A stretch of DNA of 64,000 nt from Chrysemys picta bellii (Eukaryota; Chordata; Testudines; Emydidae), in the NCBI RefSeq assembly GCF_011386835.1, contig NC_088797.1, forward strand, positions 100,450,264-100,514,263, given 5' to 3'. The notes under the pieces were generated by a model. It saw only the letters and a list, made by a program, of their open reading frames with translations, had not been told where the DNA came from and made no database searches. The position numbers and the translations under genes were made by a program. This document shows, one piece after another, positions 55,213-64,000 of this stretch. The first letter of the stretch is position 1. Each line of letters begins with the position of its first letter.

Positions 55213-55577
55213 TGTAGGAATGCATAGCTCCAGAATCGCCAGCCCACGGGCGCGGCAAACTGCCCCCATGGCAACGAGGCAGGAGTGACCTTCAATCCAG
55301 CGTTTGTGTTTGGGAAACTTATTTGGCTGATTTGATTGTTTCCTCGCAGCTAGCATTCACGCGCTCAAGAGATGGGTTCGTTATCTTATGTGCATGTATA
55401 CTGCCTGGCTTTTCTATGCGCAGGAATGTAACCACTAAGAAATGTAGTAAACAAAGTAAGGAGAGAAATAAAAACCCCAGGAAAGTTTTTCCTGGGAGGC
55501 TTTTTGCTTGAGGCTTTCGAAGCTCTCTAGCTACCAGAAACCTGGTGTTCTATTTCCTTTCCTGTGTCGTCACCACA
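55213..55577 (+). repeat. Provirus 3' LTR
   Basis: 365 bp, TGTAGG to CACCACA, with AATAAA at 55467-55472. It differs from the 5' LTR at seven positions seen by eye, followed by the CTAGAG duplication. Confidence 0.96.
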
Positions 55578-55583
55578 CTAGAG

Positions 55584-58500
55584 GGTTTGGGGGGGCATCG
55601 AGGAGTTTTGTCTGTACTCTGGGGGATTCAGGGTGAGTTTGCTATGGTTTTTTTCCCATCACCTTCAGAGAAAATAACCTAAAAACTCACCAAAAGGGCC
55701 ACAGAGCTGCCCCCCTTCTTAGCAGGACTGTTCCTCGCAACATTTTTCACGTTGGCAACTATGCACTGAGGCGGGAGTAGGGAAAAGAGAAAAAAGGGGA
55801 GTGAATGACATGGTGGGAACAAGGGGGACATGGTTTGGAGGAGAGAAAGGGGAAGAAACTGAAGAGGGAAGGAGAGAGAGAACAAATAGGGAAGGGTCAG
55901 GAAGAGTGTGCGAGAGAAGGGAAACTTGGCGAGAGTAAGCGAGAAGAGGGGCTAACTTAGAGATTGTCTAAACAACAAAAAAGAAAACTCAGCAATCCTG
56001 AGCTACTGTTACTTTGGTACAGCCAAGCCATAATATATCAATGACATATAGTAACATATAATTTAAAATGATTGTATCTCCCAAAATTGTGCACAAAGGA
56101 AAACGTGTTGGGGAAATAATGTCCCTGCTTGCCTTTAACTGTACAACAAATAGATGTATTATTGAGGTGAGTCCTATTAACTTCAGTGGGCCCTCTCGCC
56201 TCAGCAAGGTGAGCAGGATTTGATTCTCATGTCCCCTCTCCCTTAATTAGCAAGTATGCAGTGCACTGAAATATTTCAGACACACTCTCCGTTCACGAGT
56301 CATTAGAAAATGCGGTGAAATAGTGCCCTCAGGTGGTGTAAGTTAAATTCTATCCGATTGGCTGCTATCCTGAAAGCATCTGCTCTCACCAGTGCCATGT
56401 AATTTTCCATCACTGCATATGCGGAGGCAAGAAGAAAGCTAAGTATTTTAGCTACACACAAGCGCAAGCGGGCACACACACACACCACACTAAATCAAAA
56501 TATAAGCACCATTTGTTTCCTAGATTGTTCGAGGCTTGATTTTTTTTAATTAAATCTGTATTTGTTTAAAAAGTCTACAGAAGATAGGGAGGGAATACAA
56601 ACAAATCACTCAAAGGATCATTATAGTACATTATCAATAATATTGTAGGTACAACGATGGATAGAAAGAGAAAGATCTAGAAAAGAAGAGAATGTTGGGG
56701 GGAGAGGGGAGGGGGAGAAGGGATCCCGTCTCAGAACCAGAAGCAGGAGGATTAGAGAAAAAGAAAGAAGTGTTAGAAAAATATCCAGTTGGTGAATCAT
56801 TTCTCAGCCACGTTTATACATAAAATACAAACTCTCAGGATTAAACAAAGCAAGCAAATGATTAATCTGTAACTAAATATGTCCTGAAGCTTTTTGAGTT
56901 CTTATCATCATTTGTATAGGAATCTTTCAAAGGCTTCCACTGCTGATGTTATTATACCAGGCTTTACTCTTTGGAGATGAACGGCATTTTCACTTTTGCA
57001 AGTGAAGTGAAGCACAAAGATTTCAAGGGTTTATAAGGCCTCTATTTGCATTAGTCCAGTCTAAATTAATTTTATTTTAACTGTGGCTATTCCTTTTAGC
57101 AAATTAAACTTTTAATCTTGCACGTCTCTCCAAAAACCTTTCACTTTACAGTAGTTCCAGGGAATATGTATCACTGAATCAGTACATCTCCAGCATTTAG
57201 AATATGCTTTATGCCTTCCTTAATAAGAGAGTATGCAGTGTTGATGTAGCAGTGTGAGTCCCAGACTATTAGAAAGACAAGGTGGGTGAGGTGATATATT
57301 TTATTGGATGAACTTCTGTGGGTGAGACAGACAAGCTTTCAAGCTACACAGAGCTCAAAATGTGAGGGGTCCATTATATTGAAGGAGAATTGTCTGTGGA
57401 ATCAACCATAGTCAAAGGTCTATCAAGGACTGTTTAATGTAGTGGACACTATTACCCCATTGGGATACAGTGAAAGTGAAACCCAGTCTGCTGCACCAGC
57501 ATGTCACAGAATCTAGAGGTCTCACCACAGCATTTGGGTCGGGCTTCGCTTTGACCATGGTGCTAGCTCTCAGGGCGAGCATCCCAGTCCTAGTAAGCAT
57601 TGGTCTGGCCATTCAAGTCATCCTGATGCTGGCTCTTATACATGCAGTGGGGGACTCCACAGGTCATAGCCCTGAATTCTTCTCCCTCCCTCCATGCAAG
57701 CGCATAAACACAGGGACATGCTCACCCTGCACATGCTCCTGCTGCCCCAGCTCCCAGATAAGGGAACTATATCCCCTGCTCCTGCACATTTGCTTAATTA
57801 ATTATAATTACTTTTTAAAAGTCAAGCAGCATATCCCTACTAGAATGTATTGTTATTTTTTCTTGTTAATCTCACTGTGGTGTCAAAAATATTTTATAGT
57901 GTGGGATACATTTTCACAGCACTTTACAAACATAGATAAGAAATGGTCCTTCCCTAAAGAAGGGGAGATAAATCTCAATAAGATGGAGCAAACAAACACA
58001 GTACAATATGTCACAGGCCATGATTTCTTGGAGGGGTAGGTTGTGACGGTTACTGATGATGATCAGTAGGGAGGAGGAAGGGTCTCTAGACGTAGCTCTG
58101 GAAATAATTTGTGTTACAGAGGTGGCTCTGGCCACATATATATAGTTGATGACAGTAGGTGGCACTCAAGAATGAGTAGCATAGTTCCTTGGTTTAGTAG
58201 GGCCATTACATACTGTTATTGTGCACTGAAAAAGGGTTATTTTGTATAGCCCATTATATCAGCTCTTAACAGCATTCATACACATGGGAGATAAAGCTAT
58301 GGGAAAGGATACAGAACCCAGTTCTGTGCTACCCCTTCTGAGAGGGTATACAAGGCCCAGCCTTGGAGTGGGGAGGAGGGGTGGAGTCAGAGGTGGCTTT
58401 GTGCCATGTTTGTATTTCACACATTCTGGGCTGCTCTGGAGACTAGTCTAGCCCCTGGAATAAGTTAACGCAGCCTCAACAACAGCCTAGAGCAGCTACC

Positions 58501-58789
58501 CATTGGCTCCTCCATAGTCTGGGGGATCAAAACACAGAATGCTCCAGCCACTTGCCCAGCTGATGGAAAGAGAGGTCATACTCAGGAAAGGGCAGTCATT
58601 GGCTCATTGGGGGAAAGGCCTCTTTACTCACACTGCCAGATTTCCCCTACAGGTACATTCTCCTTGATCCCCATCAGGCTGACTTCCACTCTTTATATAA
58701 ACTATCCTCACCCAAAGGTGGAGCAGGAGAAGCCATGTTCTCACAAGGCTGGGAGAATCATGACCACACCACTCCCAAGATGGAATGAA
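55584..58789. other. Intergenic DNA between provirus and CR1
   Basis: A purine-rich stretch (55780-55960 and 56660-56770) and one short retroposon (57245-57362). A 189-codon frame at 57470-58039 has no motif that I know and crosses A/T-rich DNA, so I do not call a gene. No host exon is recognised. Confidence 0.45.
57245..57362. repeat. Short retroposon-like repeat
   Basis: GACAAGGTGGGTGAGGTGAT, then TTTTATTGGATGAACTTCTG and ACAAGCTTTCAAGCTACACA match a reptile repeat I recognise, perhaps related to those at 5972 and 39079. No target duplication found. Confidence 0.65.
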
Positions 58790-59600
58790 GGGCAGGGGAT
58801 TGGTTGGTGACTCACTTCTAAGTAGGACGGAGGCATCCATCTACCGACCAGACAGGGTATCCCAGGAGATGTGCTGCCTGGCAGGGACCAATATCCGACA
58901 CATTACGGAAGGATTGCTGAGGCCATCCATACTACCCCATGCTGCTCAACCATGTGGGCACTAATGATACTGCAAAGTATGACCCTGAGCAGATAAGTAG
59001 TGACTACAGGGCTCGGGGGGTGAGGGCGTCGGGGGCGCATGTTGGTGTGCTCATTGATCCTTCCAGTCAAGGGAAGGGGCCCAGGCAGAGACCAATATAT
59101 CTTGTAGGTAAATGCACAGCTGCACAGATGGTGTCATCAAGATGGGATGCTGTTGTGAGAAGGACTGCCAAGCAGCGATGGAAGGGGAAAGTATCTTCGG
59201 ATACAGACTGGCTAATCTAGTGAGGCAGTCTTTAAACTAGGTTCAATGGGGACAGGAGACAAAAGCTCACCGGTAAGTTCAAAACATAGAAACCTGGGTG
59301 AAGGGTCAGAATCTGGAGACAACTCAGGCAATCACAGCAGGGACAAAGGAGAGACAAGACAAAGGGAATGTAGAGGGGAAATCTAATGAACATCTTAGAT
59401 GTCTGTATACTGGAAATTCGGTAGAGAAGGGTACAGCTTGTTCAGAAGGACAGGCTGGGAAAAAAGGGAGGAGGTGTTACCTTGTATATCAAAGCTATCT
59501 ACACTTGCACTGAGGTTAAGATTGAAGTGGGAGGCAGACCTCTTGAAAGTCTCTGGGGAAGGCTAAAAGGGGTAAAAAATGGTGATGTCATGGTAGGGGG
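58790..59600 (+). pseudogene. CR1 LINE, segment 1 of 4 (ORF1 esterase region)
   Basis: The segment starts within ORF1 (GGGATTGGTTGGTGACTC) and includes the frame 58939-59220. That frame has LLNHVGTNDTAKYDPEQI, where GTND fits block III of the SGNH-esterase fold known in CR1 ORF1. The next part leads into the beginning of ORF2 (IKAIYTCTEVKIEVGGRPLE). Many lesions are present. The copy is 5'-truncated at about 58790. It ends at the first solo LTR, and the endonuclease continues after 60796. CR1 ORF1 is thought to act as an RNA-binding or esterase protein; ORF2 makes the cDNA. Confidence 0.82.
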
Positions 59601-60791
59601 TGTGACGTTGTGCAGTCTATATGGTTTTATAAAAACTTGATAATAAGTCAATATAATGTAACTGAGATAGTTTTAGAGAAAATACGGTAATAAGTGAATG
59701 TAAGTAACTGGGATATGCCTCATGCAAAAGGTCTCTTGTAAGGTATCATTACAAAGCTTATAATCTACTGAGTGTGATCATCTGATTTGTATAAATGTAC
59801 CACTCTTGTATCTAAAACTAGAAATATAAAATGTAACTCTGAGGGCCTATTGTAATTGTGTAAAGTGTGGACCATTAATGATGGTTTGGAATCTTGATGA
59901 CTCCCATTGTCTGCAGATGGCTGTATTTACCTGTGAGTCTTCCTGTATAGGTGTGTGCTGGCAAGTGAGTAATGAAGTCTTGCAGTGACATGTGATCATG
60001 TCACCTGAACTGGAATCCATCTTTAACCTGGTGCTTTTCCAGTGAGGGGGGGTGGAAACCCAGAGAGACAAAGAGTTCCCGCCTTATGCAAAAGATATAT
60101 AAAGGGGGGGAAGAGAACAGAGAAGGGGGGAAGCCATCATGAAGAATCCCCTAGCTACCACCTGAGCTGCAACAAGAGCTGTACCAGGGGAAAGAATTGT
60201 GCCCAGGCCTGGAAGGTGTCCAGTCTGAGAAAAACTTACTGAAACATCTCTGAGGGTGAGATTATCTGTATTTAGTTTGATTAGGCATAGATTTGCGCAT
60301 TTTATTTTATTTTGCTTGGTGACTTACTTTGTTCTGTCTGTTACTACTTTGAACCACTTAAATCCTACTGTCTGTATTTAATAAAATCACTTTCTATTTA
60401 GTAATTTACTCAGAGTATGTATTAATACCTGGGGGAGCAAACAACTGTGCATATCTCTCTATCAGCGTTATAGAGGGCGAACAATTTATGAGTTTGCCTT
60501 GCATAAGCTTTATGCAGGGTAAAACAGATTTATTTGGGTTTAGACCCCACTGGGAGTTGGGCATCTGAGCGCTAAAGACAAGCGCGCTACTGTGAGCTGT
60601 TTTCAGGTAAACTTGCAGCTTTGGAACAAGTGATTCAGACCCTGGATCTGTGTCTGGAGCCAAACAGGAGTGTCTGGCTCAGCAAGACAGGGTGCTGGAG
60701 TCCTGAGCTGGCAGGGAAAACAGAAGCAGGGGTAGTCTTTGCACATCGGGTGGCAGCTCCCAAGGGGGTTTCTGTGATCCAACCCGTCACA
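59601..60791 (+). mobile_element. Solo LTR (1.19 kb) inserted in the CR1
   Basis: It begins TGTGACG and ends CGTCACA, with a 5-bp GGGGG on each side (59596-59600 and 60792-60796). TATATAAA at 60096-60103 and AATAAA at 60380-60385 mark promoter and poly(A) signal, so U3, R and U5 can be read in the plus direction. No internal region is present, as after recombination between two LTRs. Family unknown; 5-bp duplications fit Gypsy or ERV3-like elements. Confidence 0.85.
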
Positions 60792-60796
60792 GGGGG

Positions 60797-61276
60797 TCTA
60801 CTAAATACCACCCAACTAGGAAGAAGAGGTGAATGAGGCTTTTTAAAAACAACTAATAAAATCACCCAAAGCACAGGATTGGTGGTGATGGGGGACTTCA
60901 ATTACCCAGACATCTTTTGGGGAAAATAATACAGCAAGGTACAGATTATCCAACAAGTTTTTGGAATGTATTGGAGACAACTTTTTATTGCATAAAATGG
61001 AGAAAGCAACAAGAGGAGAGACTGTTCCAGATGTCTGGCAAATGGGGAGGAACTGGTTGTGAATTTGAAGATGGAAGGCAGCTTTGGTGAAAGTGATAGA
61101 GTTCATGATTCTAAGGAATGGTAGGAAGGAAAACTGCAGAATAAAGACAATAGACTTCAAGAAGGCAGACTTTAGCAAACTCAGAGAATTGGTAGGTAAG
61201 ATCCTGTGGGAAGCAAGTCTAAGGCAAAAAAGAGTTCAGGTGAGTTGGCAGTTTTTTAAAGAGACATTATTAAGGG
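60797..61276 (+). pseudogene. CR1 LINE, segment 2 of 4 (endonuclease)
   Basis: After the LTR, coding continues with [13 protein letters not shown] (60884-60920), the GDFNxP motif of AP endonuclease. [24 protein letters not shown] residues (many intact) follow, then [20 protein letters not shown] (61090). It ends at the second LTR. The enzyme nicks the genomic target. Stops and a missing part after 61040 inactivate it. Confidence 0.87.
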
Positions 61277-62385
61277 TTGTAACCGTGCCTTTGTAAGTCA
61301 CAACTGAGAATAACTAATTCAGGACAAACTGCTGAGAAATAGGGCAGCAGAAACACCCCAAAAGTGGAGGTTATTCTCCCATGAGATATACCAAACTAGC
61401 AACAAAAGTAAACTTCTGTTTCACCACACTGGCTAACAAGAAGTCATAAAAGCAGTTTCCTTAGGCATACCAGTCCTTGTATCACCATCAAAAACACTAG
61501 ACTTAGAGATGAGTGGTTCTTTAAAACCAATCTACTCAAATACAAGGTTCTTCTGATCCCAAGGGACCAGCCACACACCCAGGTCAATATATAACTAAGA
61601 TCTTACTGGAAAATCACACTGATGCCAGTCTTTTAGTAGCTAAAATCTAAAGGTTTATTTATAAAAAGAAAGAAAGGTGAGAGTTAAAATTGATTAAAGG
61701 AATCAAATGCATACAGTAATTGCAAAGTTCTTGGTTCAGGCTTATAGCAGGGATGGAATAAACTGCTGGCTTGTTAAGTCTCTGGTTGCTTCCAACTCAT
61801 TGGAAGGACCTCCGTTCCTTGATTAGTATAAGTCCACTGTCCAGAGGTTTGAGCAGGAAAGAGACAAAATTGGGGTGTTTCCAGGGCCTTTTACAGCTTC
61901 TGCCATTGTTTCAGCCAAAGTCCTCAGCACAGCTAGTGGAAAATTACAGGTGACAAGATGGAGTTTGGAGTCACATGGGAGAATTACATGTCCATGCATA
62001 ATTTTGCTTAGTCACGGCAGGAAGCCATTACCTATACTTCACAGGAAAGTCCATTCAATTTAGATAGGCATCTCCCTTGGTCCAGTGTGAGTTAAATGTC
62101 CTTTTGATGGGCCACTCAATTTGAATAGTTCCTCCAAGATGTGCTTGCTAACTACCTTGTGGGTGTTACCTCAGGACAAACATTTGAAATCCAGGTATAA
62201 AGCGAATACTCCTAACTTCAAATACAAAAATGATTCATGCATGCAGATAGCATAATCATGACCAGCAAACCATAACCTTTTCATAGACATCTTACATGCC
62301 ACATTTTCTACAAGATTTGTTGCAAATATATAATAGTGGTTGCAACAATGAGCTACATGGTCATATTTTAATCAGATAACGTCAA
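61277..62385 (-). mobile_element. Solo LTR in reverse orientation, inserted in the CR1
   Basis: The minus-strand unit starts TTGACGTTATCTGATT and ends GGCACGGTTACAA. AAGGG is repeated on both sides (61272-61276 and 62386-62390). On the minus strand AATAAA occurs at the complement of 61654-61659. The element ends TTG...CAA rather than plain TG...CA under this border choice, so the borders could be one base off. CR1 coding resumes after it. Confidence 0.75.
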
Positions 62386-63115
62386 AAGGGCACATAAACA
62401 AATGATCCCAACACATAGACAAGATAGGAAGTATGGTAAGAGAAGATCTTCAACAACCTGCAACTCAAAAAAAGAGTCATACAAAAAGTGAAAATAGGTC
62501 AAATTAAGAAAAAATAAACATAAAAAAAACAACACAAGCATGTAGGGACAAAAAGTCACAGTACAAAAATGAGATTAAACTAGCTAGGAACATAAAGGGT
62601 AACAAGAACACATTTTACAAATACATGAGAAGCAAGAGCAAGATCAAAGACAGGGTAGGCCCATTACTCCTTGACGAGGGAAAGCCAATAACAGAAAACA
62701 CAGCAAGGGCCAAAGTATTGTGCCTTTTTTGTTTCACTTTTCACCCAAAAGGTTAGCAGTGACTGGACTACTACCTTAATGAACATCAGTGTAAATGGGA
62801 TGGGCTGTGATGCTAAAATAGGAAAAGAACAAGTTAAGAGACAAGTTAGGTGTCTTCAAGTCAGCAGGGTCTAATGAAATGCAGCCTAGAATACTTAAGG
62901 AACTGGGTGAAGAGAGATCTGAGCCATTAGCGATTATCTTTGAGAACTCATGAAGGATAGGAGAGATCCCAGAGGACTGAAAAAAGGCAAAGATAGTAGC
63001 TATCTATAAAAAGGGGAATAAAGGACAACCCAGGGAATTATAGACCAATCAGCTTAACTTCAGTACCCAGAAAAATAATGGAGAAAATAAACAATTAATT
63101 TGTACACACCTAGAA
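62386..63115 (+). pseudogene. CR1 LINE, segment 3 of 4 (linker and reverse transcriptase)
   Basis: The linker region includes RYKGVKKHILQIHEKQEQDQR-like residues that I read only in broken frames. The reverse transcriptase follows: a FKSAGSNEMQPRIL-like motif (62860), VAIYKKGNKGQPR (63000) and a NYRPISLTSVP-like motif (63040), up to HLE at the hAT insertion. Several frameshifts are present. This part overlaps in function with the RT piece at 6735-7978 but is a separate, plus-strand copy. Confidence 0.87.
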
Positions 63116-63826
63116 CAGGGGTGGGCAAACTTTGTGGCCCAAGGGCCACATCGGGGTTGCAAAACTGCATGGAGGGCCGGGTAGGGAAGGCTGTGCCTCC
63201 CCAAACAGCCTGACCCCTGCCCCCATCCACCCCTTCCCACTTCCCTCTCCCCCCAGGACCCTCGACCCATCCAACCCCCCGCTCCTCCCACTCCATATCC
63301 CCTGACCACCCCCTCTCAGGACCCCCCATCTCTAACCGCCCTCCCCAGGACCCCACCCTCTATCCAACCCCCACCCCCCCACCCCCCGCTTCCTGTCTCC
63401 TGACTGCCCCAACCCCTATCCACACCTCTACCCCTTGACAGGCCTCCCGGGACTCCCACGCCTATCCAACCCCCTTGTTCTGCATCCCCTGACCAGCCCC
63501 CCAGAACCTCCGCCCCATCCAATGTCCTGCTCCCTGTCCCCTGACTGCCCCCAAGGATCCCCGGCCTCTTATCCAACCCCTCCTCCCCCCACTCCTCGCC
63601 CCCTTACCATGCCGCTCAGAGCAGCAGGAGCTTGCAGCCACGCCGCCGCGCTGCCCGGCAGGAGCAGCAGGCCAGAGCACTGGCAGCACGGCGATCTGAG
63701 GCTGTGGGGGAGGAGGGACAGTAGGGGAGGGACCAGGGGCTAGCCTCCCCATCCGGGAGCTCAGGGGCTGGCAGGACGGTCCCATGGGCCGGATGTGGCC
63801 TACGGGCCATAGTTTGCCCACCTCTG
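63116..63826. mobile_element. hAT-type element, CAGGGGTGGGCAAACT family
   Basis: Ends are CAGGGGTGGGCAAACTTTG and CATAGTTTGCCCACCTCTG, with an exact 8-bp duplication ACCTAGAA (63108-63115 and 63827-63834). The 711-bp interior is C-rich on the plus strand and lacks a transposase. Several overlapping frames on both strands are low-complexity. These ends are widespread in vertebrate hAT elements. Confidence 0.93.
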
Positions 63827-64000
63827 ACCTAGAAGATAGTAAGGTAATAACAGTCAATGTGGATTTGTCAAGAACAAATCATGTCAAACCAACCTAATAT
63901 CCTTCTTTGACAGGGTAACAAACCTTGTGGAATGGGGAGAAGCAGTTGATGAGATATATCTCGACTTTAGTAAAGCTTTTGATACTGTCTCTTATGACCT
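63827..64000 (+). pseudogene. CR1 LINE, segment 4 of 4 (runs off the window)
   Basis: Reverse-transcriptase coding resumes with GFVKNKSCQTNLI-like (63865), FFDRVTNLVEWGEAVDEIYL and DFSKAFDTVSYD (63960-64000), the palm motif with a catalytic Asp. It continues past the window end. Confidence 0.88.

Larger units (their letters stand above)
49696..55577 (+). mobile_element. Mosaic endogenous retrovirus with two LTRs
   Basis: The 5.88-kb provirus is bounded by 365-bp LTRs and an exact 6-bp target duplication CTAGAG (49690-49695 and 55578-55583), the length typical of beta- and alpha-type retroviruses. The order is LTR, primer site, gag, dUTPase-protease, a short start of reverse transcriptase, an unassigned A/T-rich piece, an integrase tail, an env-like piece, polypurine tract, LTR. 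Most of pol is missing, so it cannot replicate by itself. The two LTRs differ at 7 of 365 positions by eye (about 1.9%), which suggests a relatively recent insertion compared with other elements here. Confidence 0.95.

Noticed and set aside
57470..58039. 189-codon plus-strand frame with hydrophobic N-terminus
   Set aside because: No motif recognised, no splice or promoter context, and the second half is A/T-rich; length alone is not enough.
63049..63857. Frames of 86-131 codons on both strands near the window end
   Set aside because: Gly/Trp/Pro-rich translations of a C-rich hAT interior with exact 8-bp flanks.
1..64000. CRISPR array, rRNA genes or bacterial operons
   Set aside because: No regularly spaced repeats, no rRNA sequence and no dense gene arrangement; the content is that of a vertebrate genome.

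Overview
The window looks like non-coding chromosomal DNA of an amniote, most probably a turtle (Testudines). The main evidence is a tRNA-derived SINE with a CR1-like tail of the cryptodire turtle type (2894-3081), CR1 LINEs of the kind common in turtles and crocodilians, many hAT and Harbinger elements, and several LTR families. A crocodilian is the main alternative. I see no host protein-coding exon, tRNA or rRNA gene, CpG-island promoter or CRISPR array. Almost every long open frame is transposon or retrovirus coding, or a chance frame in a GC-rich repeat.

Layout. 0-10 kb: a SINE, a hAT element with a second copy of its own family nested inside it (both with exact 8-bp target duplications), a short retroposon, a minus-strand CR1 LINE, and a GC-rich hAT. 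10-19 kb: mostly A/T-rich DNA with old palindromic elements and a Tc1/mariner-like MITE. 19.7-21.8 kb: a decayed non-LTR reverse transcriptase. 24.3-26.9 kb: a hAT, then an RTE-like LINE split by a hAT and by a MITE. 28.8-33.2 kb: a nearly complete PIF/Harbinger transposon. It carries a DDE transposase (one TGA), a two-exon Myb/SANT-like protein on the other strand (one TAG), and inside that gene's intron an unexplained third reading frame with an in-frame 33-residue tandem repeat. 36.9-40.9 kb: a hAT, a TG...CA element with an internal tRNA-like module, an RTE-like endonuclease piece hit by a retroposon, and a Gypsy LTR plus gag remnant. 44.4-44.8 kb: two palindromic tRNA-like repeats. 47-48 kb: two hAT elements.

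49.7-55.6 kb: an endogenous retrovirus with two 365-bp LTRs, an exact 6-bp target duplication and a tRNA-Trp-type primer site. Gag is intact and betaretrovirus-like. A G GGA AAC slip site leads into a fused dUTPase-protease. The reverse transcriptase stops after its first ~55 residues, and an A/T-rich stretch with a different type of integrase tail and an env-like remnant follows. The provirus is defective and mosaic.

58.8-64 kb: one plus-strand CR1 LINE cut into four pieces by two solo LTRs in opposite orientations and a hAT element. It runs off the window end.

The window is therefore best read as a stratigraphy of insertions whose order can be worked out from nesting and target duplications. 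Family names rest on recognised protein motifs and termini; no database search was possible.
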